DNA of 5,396 bases from JBILVQ01 sp044370375 (GTDB lineage: Bacteria; Bacteroidota; Bacteroidia; UBA4408), in assembly GCA_044370375.1 (NCBI GenBank), contig JBILVQ010000205.1, positions 1 to 5,396 on the forward strand. Reading direction: 5' to 3'. Numbering within the stretch: the first letter of the stretch is position 1; each line of letters begins with the position of its first letter. Below the pieces are notes generated by a model. The model saw nothing but the letters and a program-made list of their open reading frames with translations, did no database searches and was not told the origin of the DNA. The position numbers and the translations under genes are program-made. Of this stretch, positions 1 through 5,396 are shown in pieces.

Positions 1-353
1 CCCCTCTGCTCTTCATGCAGGGTTGTTGTTGGTTTTACATTTCTTGCACCAACACTTTTTTCCAAAATTGCATTTGTTTTCATAAGATAAATTTTAGTGA
101 ATAATTAAATTACTAATCAAATTTATAACTAATTTTTGGAACAATCACAAATTATTCCCCATTTTTAAATTAATCATTATTGCCCCCTAAAATTCCTATT
201 TTATTACCTGAAGTTTAAATTCCCCCTTACAAACACCTTAAATGGCTAATGCTGCGCCTAATAGTGCTTTTTTACCCGCCTTCTGTTACATTTTTTTCTA
301 ATTCCTGAAAAATCAACAAAATCCCTTATTTTTACGGCCGATAAAGCAAAGCA
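1..353. other. AT-rich intergenic leader upstream of pdhB
   Basis: No convincing gene is visible here. All three forward frames are open over the first 80-100 bases but close without a plausible protein. On the minus strand an ATG at 16-14 (reading M-K-S-R-G into the window edge) could start a gene leaving the window, but five codons are too few to judge. The stretch from about 61 to 240 is very AT-rich and carries three C-runs (157-160, 183-187, 222-226) set in A/T. The only regulatory candidate I can support is the -7-like box just before pdhB. The size of the gap, over 300 bases, could allow an upstream control region for pdhB or a divergent gene. Confidence 0.6.
327..334 (+). promoter_or_regulatory. 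Candidate -7 box of the pdhB promoter
   Basis: TATTTTTA matches the Bacteroidota -7 consensus TAnnTTTG at all fixed positions except the last (A for G). It lies 19 bases before the pdhB ATG, a distance similar to the better boxes of the two divergent genes at 3134-3246. I see no good -33 TTTG at the expected distance of about 20 bases. The surrounding DNA is T-rich, so a chance match is possible. Confidence 0.35.
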
Positions 354-1331
354 ATGAAAACTTTACAATTCAGAGAAGCCCTGAGAGAAGCCCTTTCAGA
401 GGAAATGAGAAGAGACGAATCGGTTTTTTTAATGGGCGAAGAAGTAGCAGAATACAACGGAGCCTACAAGGTAAGTCAGGGAATGCTGGATGAATTTGGT
501 CCTCGAAGGGTCATTGATACCCCCATTGCTGAATTAGGCTTTGCTGGCATTGCCGTTGGTGCAGCCATGAATGGCCTGCGGCCCGTAGTGGAATTTATGA
601 CCTTCAATTTTTCTTTGGTGGCCATTGACCAAGTAATCAACTCGGCAGCTAAGATGATGAGCATGTCGGGTGGACAATTCTCTTGCCCCATGGTATTCCG
701 CGGGCCCACCGCCTCGGCAGGAATGTTGAGTTCTCAGCACTCGCAAGCTTTTGATAACTGGTACGCCAATTGTCCGGGCTTAAAAGTAATTGTGCCCAGC
801 AATCCGAATGATGCCAAAGGCTTGTTAAAATCGGCCATCCGCGATAATGATCCGGTAATTTTTATGGAAAGCGAACAGATGTATGGCGATAAAGGAGAAG
901 TGGAAGAAGGTGAATTGCTAATCCCCATTGGCCTTGCCGATATCAAACGCGAAGGAAATGATGTAACCATTGTTTCTTTCGGAAAAATCATCAAACAAGC
1001 CTACGCTGCTGCCGAAGAACTGGCCAAAGACGGTATTTCCTGCGAAATAATTGACTTAAGGACCATCCGTCCGATAGATTATGATACGGTGATTAAATCT
1101 GTAAAGAAAACCAACCGGCTGATTTGTGTGGAAGAAGCATGGCCGCTGGGAAATATTTCTACAGAAATTACTTTCATGGTTCAAAAACATGCCTTCGATT
1201 ATCTCGATGCTCCGGTAATCAGGATTAACACTGCCGATGTCCCTTTGCCTTATGCACCAACCTTGATTGAAGCTTCGCTTCCCAATCCGGCAAGAATTAT
1301 TGAGGCCGTGAAACATGTGATGTACCGCTAA
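354..1331 (+). CDS. pdhB: Pyruvate dehydrogenase E1 component, beta subunit
   Basis: This is the beta subunit of the alpha2beta2 thiamine-diphosphate E1 enzyme, which decarboxylates pyruvate and passes the acetyl group to the E2 lipoyl domain for acetyl-CoA synthesis in the cytoplasm. The 325 residues cover the full family length. Visible landmarks are GEEVAEYNGAYKVSQG (28-43), DTPIAELGFAGIAVGAA (55-71) with Glu60 aligned to the human beta-subunit glutamate that contacts the cofactor aminopyrimidine, FMTFNF (81-86), the catalytic-site His129 in SSQHSQ, PGLKV (141-145), and DLRTIRP (234-240) in the transketolase C-terminal domain. The match to PDH is closer than to branched-chain E1 beta. The ATG at 354 fits the family N-terminus; no Shine-Dalgarno is seen. 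The alpha subunit is not adjacent: nothing precedes it for 350 bases and a terminator follows, so it is probably transcribed alone. Confidence 0.96.
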   Translation: MKTLQFREALREALSEEMRRDESVFLMGEEVAEYNGAYKVSQGMLDEFGPRRVIDTPIAELGFAGIAVGAAMNGLRPVVEFMTFNFSLVAIDQVINSAAKMMSMSGGQFSCPMVFRGPTASAGMLSSQHSQAFDNWYANCPGLKVIVPSNPNDAKGLLKSAIRDNDPVIFMESEQMYGDKGEVEEGELLIPIGLADIKREGNDVTIVSFGKIIKQAYAAAEELAKDGISCEIIDLRTIRPIDYDTVIKSVKKTNRLICVEEAWPLGNISTEITFMVQKHAFDYLDAPVIRINTADVPLPYAPTLIEASLPNPARIIEAVKHVMYR

Positions 1332-1352
1332 TATTTGTTTTCTTTTTGCAAG

Positions 1353-1390
1353 AAGCGCCTGATTCAGCGATTGAATCAGGCGCTTTTTTT
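1353..1390 (+). terminator. Intrinsic terminator of pdhB
   Basis: There is a perfect 14-bp inverted repeat: AAGCGCCTGATTCA (1353-1366) pairs with TGAATCAGGCGCTT (1372-1385), with a five-base loop at 1367-1371. The right arm runs into seven T residues (1384-1390). It starts 21 bases after the pdhB stop codon. The left arm is not preceded by a long A-run, so it looks one-directional and would end the plus-strand pdhB transcript. It would act less well on minus-strand transcripts arriving from the secreted-protein gene. Confidence 0.93.
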
Positions 1391-1591
1391 ATTGCCTAAA
1401 ACAAGAGCTTTCTACCCAATGCCGCCCTCTCCCTTTCCTCCTGAGAAATGAAGGACTGGAATGTGGAATTACTAAAAGGTGCTTGTATGTTTTATTAAAT
1501 CAAGTCCAAGTGACAAGTTCTATCGCAACAAAAAAGCATCTTCTGTTGTGCATATTTTCCTAAACACCTTACCGTATGGCAAAGGCCGGTA
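1391..1591. other. Intergenic gap between convergent pdhB and secreted-protein gene
   Basis: No gene is supported. The only forward ATG frame of note (1449-1499, 16 codons) is too short. A 16-base pyrimidine-only tract lies at about 1426-1441. For the minus-strand gene ending at 1592 I looked for a terminator: the stretch around 1562-1590 offers only a short, imperfect stem (arms around CCTT/AAGG on the minus strand) without a following T-run, so no terminator is called. Confidence 0.5.
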
Positions 1592-3133
1592 TTACAAGCG
1601 AATTACTTTTTGCCGCGCAAGAATGTTTCCATCTGCATCAGTAACCAACAACAAATAAGCACCCGCTTTCAGGTTGATTTGAATTTTGGTGGATGTGGGT
1701 TCCAGTTGTTGGTCAGCAATTAGTTTTCCACTTACATCGTAAGCGCGGATGATCGCGTTCTGCTGAAAGCCTTCACTTAGATAAAAACTACCCTCGGAAC
1801 TTGTAGTGTTTTTGAAAAAAACATCTTCCCTTGATCTTTCGTCAACGGTGGTTACCAAGCAAAGAACATTGGTTTGGAGCGAAGGCTGTAACGATGAGGA
1901 AACCTGTGGGACAGGACTAACCAAAGTAGCGGCATAAGGGGTATGCACACCGGCAGAAAACGCAGCCGGAATGCTAACATTTAGGCTTTGTGTTGGCGAA
2001 TTACAGGCATTACCATCAGCCCCAGTTTTCACAACATATAAATGCTGTGCTCCAAATGTTCCAGAACTGCCAACCATTAAAAATCCTCCATCAGCAGTTT
2101 TTGCTGCGGCATTGAATTGGGCATTTGCGCTTCCTGCCGGCAAAAAATTATAACAAGTAGATAGTCCGCCCAATGAATCCAATCGAAAGAGCAAAGGGTT
2201 ATAATTTCCGCTGCTGTTGCTAGAAAAGTTTGCCACCACAAAGAGGTTTTGGTTAGCACCTTCCATGATTTGAACTGGATCCATGTTATCGCCTGAATCA
2301 GAAAAAACACGGGAAGCAACAACATTATTGAGGTTTGCATCGATAATGGACAGTCCAACACCAAGGCTAATCGGCCCACTGTTGGTTGAACTCAACACGG
2401 CCAGTCTTCCTAACCCGGTAGAGATTACATCCCTGGAGTAATTGCCCAATTGTTGGTTCCAGTTACTAAGCACATTACCCATGGTATCAACAATACAAAG
2501 ACCATTCGATAAATGATTGATTCCTATCAATCCATTGCCAAGGTACTTACCACGATAATTAGGACTGGCAAATTGATTGGTGTTTAAGAATGCTTCATTA
2601 ACAATGTTTCCACTGCTATTAAAGCTAACGATAGATGGCTTTGTAGCCCCATCCAGGAAAGCAGATCCAACAACCACATAGCGGCCGGGAGAAATTTCGA
2701 AACAACTGTTGGCATTGTCATCACCTGCCGCATCACCAATTCGTTGATACCAGTTTACGGTGAAAGAAGCATCCAGCTTCATTACCATCCAGTCCATATT
2801 GGTGGGAGACGAGAAAACCGTACCACAAACAAAATATCCTCCATCAGAAGTTTGAACGATAGATTTTACCACTTCAAAATCCGGACTTGCAATAACCACA
2901 GCATTGACGATATTCCCAAAGGGAGACAACTCTACAAAAAGAGCATCGAAGTTAGTGCCTGTATTTTCGATGGATCCCGCCAAAACATAATTTCCCTGTG
3001 CATTCTCAAGGCAGGCATTAAAGGCATCGTTGTTGCCATAATTTACTTCCAATTGAAAAGTGTTTTGAGCCACTGAGGACTTGAGCAAGGCAAAGCAAAA
3101 AGAAAGCGTTAGCAATAATAATTTTGTTTTCAT
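1592..3133 (-). CDS. Secreted propeller-like protein with T9SS type A sorting domain
   Basis: The 513-residue protein begins with a Sec signal peptide (1-22; MKTK, then a Leu-rich core, cleavage probably near SVA-Q). Residues about 37-375 hold seven similar units of roughly 40 residues, each with a core like DGGYxxxG followed by a D...K-L-D...G strand: 37-75, 88-125, 139-176, 190-222, 234-271, 285-323 and 339-374. The clearest cores are TSDGGYFVCG (95-104) and TADGGFLMVG (346-355); unit 4 is degenerate. This suggests a seven-bladed beta-propeller (inference). A low-complexity linker (380-430) leads to a C-terminal sorting domain (about 448-513) with AYDVSGKLI, LKAGAYLLLV and the final KVIRL, which in the family directs export through the T9SS to the surface or medium. 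The ligand or activity is unknown. The ATG at 3133 is chosen because the signal peptide starts there; the longer open frame to 3238 adds a charged, unlikely N-terminus. Confidence 0.85.
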   Translation of the reverse strand: MKTKLLLLTLSFCFALLKSSVAQNTFQLEVNYGNNDAFNACLENAQGNYVLAGSIENTGTNFDALFVELSPFGNIVNAVVIASPDFEVVKSIVQTSDGGYFVCGTVFSSPTNMDWMVMKLDASFTVNWYQRIGDAAGDDNANSCFEISPGRYVVVGSAFLDGATKPSIVSFNSSGNIVNEAFLNTNQFASPNYRGKYLGNGLIGINHLSNGLCIVDTMGNVLSNWNQQLGNYSRDVISTGLGRLAVLSSTNSGPISLGVGLSIIDANLNNVVASRVFSDSGDNMDPVQIMEGANQNLFVVANFSSNSSGNYNPLLFRLDSLGGLSTCYNFLPAGSANAQFNAAAKTADGGFLMVGSSGTFGAQHLYVVKTGADGNACNSPTQSLNVSIPAAFSAGVHTPYAATLVSPVPQVSSSLQPSLQTNVLCLVTTVDERSREDVFFKNTTSSEGSFYLSEGFQQNAIIRAYDVSGKLIADQQLEPTSTKIQINLKAGAYLLLVTDADGNILARQKVIRL

Positions 3134-3150
3134 GGGTATGGGTTCTGAGA

Positions 3151-3158
3151 CAAAAATA
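3151..3158 (-). promoter_or_regulatory. -7 box of the secreted-protein gene
   Basis: Read on the minus strand, this is TATTTTTG, a full match to the Bacteroidota -7 consensus TAnnTTTG. It ends 17 bases before the ATG at 3133, leaving a short leader of about 10 bases. No TTTG is seen at the -33 distance; the DNA there is A/T-rich. The exact box and its placement support both the promoter and the choice of start codon. Confidence 0.6.
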
Positions 3159-3222
3159 AAATTAATCATTGGCGAAAAATAATTTTTTATGAAATAGTCC
3201 TTCCTTTCTGTTTTTCCCTTTC

Positions 3223-3230
3223 TATCTTTG
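3223..3230 (+). promoter_or_regulatory. -7 box of the queG promoter
   Basis: TATCTTTG is a full match to TAnnTTTG and ends 16 bases before the queG ATG at 3247. The expected -33 region, around 3200-3203, has no clean TTTG. The box is divergent from the minus-strand box at 3151-3158, with 64 bases between the two, so the promoters face away from each other without overlapping. Confidence 0.6.
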
Positions 3231-3246
3231 AAAATCATTGTGGGCC

Positions 3247-4203
3247 ATGAACAATCAACAACGCGAAACCAATACCCTTACGCTTAAAACGATGGCCCGA
3301 AAACTGGGTTTCGATTATTGCGGTATTGCACAGGCTGCTTTTTTAGAAAAAGAGGCAAGAGATTTGGAAGCATGGTTAAACCTGGGCATGCAGGCCGATA
3401 TGCAATGGATGGAAAACAACTTCGACAAGAGAACCGATCCGCGTTTGTTGATGCCGGGTGCAAAATCTGTCATCTCTTTTTTGTTTAACTATTACCCTGA
3501 AAAAGTACAGGATCATACAGATGCTCCGAAAATTTCGAAATATGCTTACGGAAAAGATTATCACTTTGTTATCAAAGAAAAACTTGGTTTGCTGCTACAC
3601 GATTTGCAGGCCGAACTTGGAAAATTTGAAGCCAGAATTTTTGTTGATTCGGCTCCGGTTATGGACAAAGCATGGGCCGCCAAAAGCGGATTAGGTTGGC
3701 AGGGAAAAAACACCAATTTAATTCATCCCAAAATGGGCAGTTTTTTCTTTATCGGAGAAATCATTTGTGATTTAGATTTGTTAGCTGATGGACCCATTAA
3801 AGATTATTGCGGAACATGCACCCGATGCTTGGATGAATGCCCTACCGATGCACTGATTGCACCCAACAAAATTGATGCAGGCAAATGCATTTCTTATCTT
3901 ACCATTGAATTGCGCGGTGCCATGCCGGAATGGGCGCTTGGTAAAATGGACGATTGGATATTCGGTTGCGATGTTTGCCAGGATGTTTGTCCTTGGAATC
4001 GCTTCTCAAAAACACATCAGGAAAAACTCTTCGAACCCCATGAAAAATTACTTTCCATGGACCGGAAACAATGGCAGGAAATAACCGAAGAAGTGTATGC
4101 CGAAATATTTAAGAAAAGCGCTGTTAAGCGGACTAAATTTGAGGGATTGAAAAGAAATATTGAATTCCTTAACTCCTCATTACCGTTCGATAAACCTCAA
4201 TAA
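3247..4203 (+). CDS. queG: Epoxyqueuosine reductase, short form
   Basis: This enzyme makes the last step of queuosine synthesis, reducing epoxyqueuosine to queuosine in the anticodon loop of GUN tRNAs, using cobalamin and two 4Fe-4S clusters (family knowledge). The 318-residue protein has the N-terminal cobalamin-binding region (KLGFDYCGIA, 19-28), the active-site segment VDSAPVMDKAWAAKSGLGWQ (133-152) with the candidate catalytic Asp134, and KNTNLIHPKMGSFFFIGE (154-171). It also has the ferredoxin-type cysteines C188-C191-C194-C198P and C214, C241-C244-C248P, eight in all as expected. It ends soon after KRTKFEGLKRNI (294-305), so it lacks the C-terminal HEAT-like repeats of the longer B. subtilis type. 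The ATG at 3247 is preferred over an in-frame TTG at 3238, which lies nearer the -7 box and adds only MWA. No Shine-Dalgarno is visible. Its last 35 bases overlap the convergent small gene. Confidence 0.95.
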   Translation: MNNQQRETNTLTLKTMARKLGFDYCGIAQAAFLEKEARDLEAWLNLGMQADMQWMENNFDKRTDPRLLMPGAKSVISFLFNYYPEKVQDHTDAPKISKYAYGKDYHFVIKEKLGLLLHDLQAELGKFEARIFVDSAPVMDKAWAAKSGLGWQGKNTNLIHPKMGSFFFIGEIICDLDLLADGPIKDYCGTCTRCLDECPTDALIAPNKIDAGKCISYLTIELRGAMPEWALGKMDDWIFGCDVCQDVCPWNRFSKTHQEKLFEPHEKLLSMDRKQWQEITEEVYAEIFKKSAVKRTKFEGLKRNIEFLNSSLPFDKPQ

Positions 4204-4372
4204 TTACGTCCTTATAGGTATGTCCGAAGGTTGCCAAAGCCCATACTTTGAGCAAAACTTTTTCTTCTCTTTTTAAATAACTGAAGGCCTTTCCTAATTC
4301 TTTCCGAAACAAGGCTTTGTCGAAACTCACCTTGGTGAGAATTTTTTTACTTAACTCGAACATACTTCCCAT
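4169..4372 (-). CDS. Small basic protein of unknown function
   Basis: This is a 67-residue ORF beginning MGSMFELSKKILTKVSFDK. It is rich in Lys/Arg and predicted mostly helical: two amphipathic stretches (about 4-40), then VWALATFGHTYKDVI and a C-terminal EVYRTVMRS. There is no signal peptide and no Cys. The balanced composition, with KREEKVLLKVW-type helices, looks like real coding sequence, and I have an uncertain recollection of similar short proteins (M-x-E-L-S-K-K-I-L start) in other Bacteroidota. I do not know its function. Starts at 4381 (ATG), 4372 (ATG), 4363 (ATG) and 4384 (TTG) are all possible; 4363 would give MFELSKKIL. None has a clear ribosome site. It converges on queG and overlaps its 3' end by 35 bases, so transcripts of the two genes would be antisense there. 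No terminator is visible for either gene. Confidence 0.6.
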   Translation of the reverse strand: MGSMFELSKKILTKVSFDKALFRKELGKAFSYLKREEKVLLKVWALATFGHTYKDVIIEVYRTVMRS

Positions 4373-4727
4373 AGTGATCATCAATTGAGGTTAACAATTA
4401 TTTTCAGCAGGTCCTATTATCAAAAAACATTCCTCATTTTTCAGCATCGAGATTTGCTTTTTAACTTTAACATAAAATTAAGAAAGATTCACATTCAAAA
4501 ACAAATTTGTTAATAAAATTTATTTTTTGAAGCCCTAATGCTGTCACCCTATCCTGTCAATAAGTCTTTCGCCGGGACTGTTGAAGCTCGGGCCGAAACC
4601 TTTGATAAGCGCCTGTTGAGCCATGTCTTGGAAGAACCAAGAGCGGTTGAGCAATGAACAAAACGGAATGGTGGCTGGAATGAAACAGGAAATAAGGAAA
4701 AAACATTGGCAATGCTCCATCAAAAAA
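4373..4727. other. Gene-poor gap with a sharp base-composition step
   Basis: By hand count 4385-4537 is 25% GC (38 of 153), while 4538-4727 is 46% GC (87 of 190). The AT-rich half holds a perfect 12-bp palindrome AACAAATTTGTT (4500-4511) and presumably the promoter of the small basic gene. The best I can find for that is TTTG (4424-4421 on the minus strand) followed about 20 bases later by TAATTGTT, a weak match. The GC-richer half has small ORFs on both strands and no recognised RNA gene. I see no intrinsic terminator for ubiX. Confidence 0.5.
4544..4720 (-). CDS. Possible tiny ORF downstream of ubiX
   Basis: A 58-codon frame starts with ATG seven bases after the ubiX stop codon on the same strand, so it could be the last gene of that operon. 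Its protein would have a hydrophobic, Cys-containing segment (about 6-24, FFLISCFIP then ATIPFCSLL) followed by a soluble tail containing SWFFQDMAQQALIKGFGP and ending SPGERLIDRIG. I do not recognise it. The frame stays open upstream into ubiX, so openness alone is weak evidence. A forward frame over the same DNA (4538-4657, 39 codons, MLSPYPVNKSFAG...) looks about equally protein-like. The GC step at about 4538 coincides with one end of both frames, which argues that something is conserved here, but the coding strand is unsettled. It could also be a remnant of a degraded gene. Confidence 0.22.
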   Translation of the reverse strand: MEHCQCFFLISCFIPATIPFCSLLNRSWFFQDMAQQALIKGFGPSFNSPGERLIDRIG

Positions 4728-5282
4728 CTATTGGCCCCAGCGGTAGGAATCGATATTGAGTCCGAGCAGATCAACCACCCGATGAACAACGGTTAGCGCA
4801 AGTTCTTCCATGTTGGTGGGCAAAGAATAGAAGGAGGGTGTTGCCGGACAAATGATACCACCAGCCTCCGTAACAGTGGCCATATTTCTGATTTGAATGA
4901 GATTGAGGGGAGTTTCGCGGGTAACCAAAATCAATTTCCTTCTTTCTTTAAGTTGTACATCCGCAGCGCGGGTAATTAAATCATCGGAGATACCGGCGGC
5001 TATCCTACCAAGTGTTCCCATGGAGCAAGGAATGACCACCAGGGCATGATAACCCGCAGAACCTGAGGCAAAGGGTGCCATAAAATCATGCTTATCGAAA
5101 AACCGAAAGGGATAGTTTTGGTAATGCTTGTTTCCTAATTCATGTTGCCAAACATCCATGGCATTTTTGCTCATCACCACATCAAGCTGTTGAAACAGGG
5201 AGTTGTGTTTTTGCAATAAATCCAGTAAAACTTTGGCATAAACCGAACCACTTGCTCCGGTAATGGCGATGGCAATTTTCAT
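4728..5282 (-). CDS. ubiX: Flavin prenyltransferase
   Basis: UbiX attaches a dimethylallyl group to reduced FMN to make prenylated FMN, the cofactor of UbiD-type decarboxylases; it acts as a cytoplasmic dodecamer in the family. The 184 residues match the usual length. Motifs seen: ITGASGSVYAKVLL (7-20, FMN-binding Rossmann-like start), FASGS (71-75), VVIPCSMGTLGRIAAGISDD (82-101), LITRAADVQLKERRKLILV (102-120), TRETPLN (121-127) and GGIICPATPSFY (141-152). The ATG at 5282 is chosen over the in-frame TTG at 5297 because MKIAIAITGASG is the family N-terminus. Only one base separates this ATG from the stop of the upstream gene, so translation is probably coupled. No UbiD partner is in the window. 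Bacteroidota generally use menaquinone, so the client decarboxylase is not obviously a ubiquinone enzyme (inference). Confidence 0.95.
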   Translation of the reverse strand: MKIAIAITGASGSVYAKVLLDLLQKHNSLFQQLDVVMSKNAMDVWQHELGNKHYQNYPFRFFDKHDFMAPFASGSAGYHALVVIPCSMGTLGRIAAGISDDLITRAADVQLKERRKLILVTRETPLNLIQIRNMATVTEAGGIICPATPSFYSLPTNMEELALTVVHRVVDLLGLNIDSYRWGQ

Positions 5283-5283
5283 G

Positions 5284-5396
5284 CTATGGGGTTTCAATTT
5301 TTCCTAACCTGAATCGCAAACAGGCGGCAAGAGCCGTATTGTATTGTCCGCGATTAAAACGAAACACCGAATTTCCCAAATGGTTGCGAATGGGTA
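5284..5396 (-). CDS. C-terminal fragment of a barrel-like protein (partial)
   Basis: The frame enters from the right edge and gives 36 residues before TAG: PIRNHLGNSVFRFNRGQYN, then TALAACLRFRLGKIETP. The alternating pattern in YNTALAACLRFRLGK resembles the last strand of an outer-membrane beta-barrel, and the preceding NSVFRF could be another strand. It is chosen over the other open minus-strand frame (stop near 5304) because its stop lies one base before the ubiX ATG, as in a tight operon, and because its composition is more protein-like. A PorT-like T9SS barrel protein is one possibility, since I recall porT-type genes near quinone/flavin genes in Bacteroidota, but 36 residues cannot establish it. 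The start and most of the gene lie outside the window. Confidence 0.5.
   Translation of the reverse strand, partial: PIRNHLGNSVFRFNRGQYNTALAACLRFRLGKIETP

Noticed and set aside
1..16. Start of a minus-strand gene at ATG 16 leaving the left edge
   Set aside because: Only five codons are visible and the upstream box (CAATTTTG at 70-63, minus strand) is a poor promoter match.
157..226. Regularly spaced C-runs as a repeat array
   Set aside because: Spacing (26 and 39 bases) and flanks differ; there is no repeat unit, so it is not a CRISPR or tandem repeat.
244..267. Near-direct repeat GGCTAATGCTGC / GCCTAATAGTGC
   Set aside because: Only 9 of 12 positions match and there are only two copies, which is within chance for this composition.
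476..1316. Open frames antisense to pdhB (476-709, 534-746, 734-994, 1056-1316)
   Set aside because: They are reverse-strand shadows of a well-conserved gene; their products have no recognisable features.
1449..1499. 16-codon forward ORF (MKDWNVELL...) after pdhB
   Set aside because: It is too short, lies after the terminator, and has no promoter or ribosome site.
1500..1591. Terminator for the minus-strand secreted-protein gene
   Set aside because: Only 3-4 bp perfect stems can be formed and no T-run follows them.
2077..2379. 100-codon frame on the minus strand inside the secreted-protein gene, and plus-strand frames at 1971-2153 and 2744-3076
   Set aside because: They are out-of-frame shadows; the main frame is supported by signal peptide, repeats and sorting domain.
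3134..3238. N-terminal extension of the secreted-protein frame to an ATG at 3238
   Set aside because: The extra 35 residues are charged and come before an obvious signal peptide; an exact -7 box lies inside this stretch, 17 bases before the ATG at 3133.
3238..3246. TTG start for queG
   Set aside because: It adds only three residues and lies about seven bases from the -7 box; the ATG at 3247 fits better.
5283..5297. TTG start for ubiX
   Set aside because: MKIAIAITGASG from the ATG at 5282 is the family N-terminus; the TTG start would overlap the upstream stop codon and add five unrelated residues.

Overview
The window looks like a chromosomal piece of a Bacteroidota bacterium, perhaps of a Chitinophagales/Sphingobacteriia-like lineage (lineage is an inference). 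Four signs point there: a secreted protein with a C-terminal type IX secretion (T9SS) sorting domain, promoter -7 boxes of the Bacteroidota form TAnnTTTG close to start codons, start codons without a clear Shine-Dalgarno sequence, and AT-rich DNA with very AT-rich intergenic stretches. I see no mobile element, CRISPR array, tRNA or rRNA.

Layout. 1-353 is an AT-rich leader with no convincing gene. 354-1331 (+) is pdhB, the beta subunit of pyruvate dehydrogenase E1. It appears to be a single-gene unit closed by a very good intrinsic terminator at 1353-1390. 1592-3133 (-) encodes a 513-residue secreted protein: signal peptide, about seven propeller-like repeats, and a T9SS type A sorting domain. 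It is divergent from queG (3247-4203, +), the epoxyqueuosine reductase of tRNA modification, and each gene has its own TAnnTTTG box in the 113-bp gap. A 67-residue basic small protein (4169-4372, -) runs convergently into the end of queG, overlapping it by 35 bp. A gene-poor stretch follows, 25% GC at first and then an abrupt 46% GC block (4538-4727) with competing tiny ORFs on both strands. ubiX (4728-5282, -), the flavin prenyltransferase, comes next. It is preceded by one base after the stop codon of a truncated upstream gene whose visible 36-residue C-terminus looks like the last strands of an outer-membrane beta-barrel.

Function. The named genes are housekeeping or cofactor genes (acetyl-CoA production, queuosine synthesis, prenylated FMN synthesis) beside one lineage-typical secreted protein. 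They do not form one pathway. I do not see a clear new defence or mobile system. The most open questions are the small basic protein, the 46% GC block beside ubiX, and the identity of the truncated barrel-like gene upstream of ubiX.
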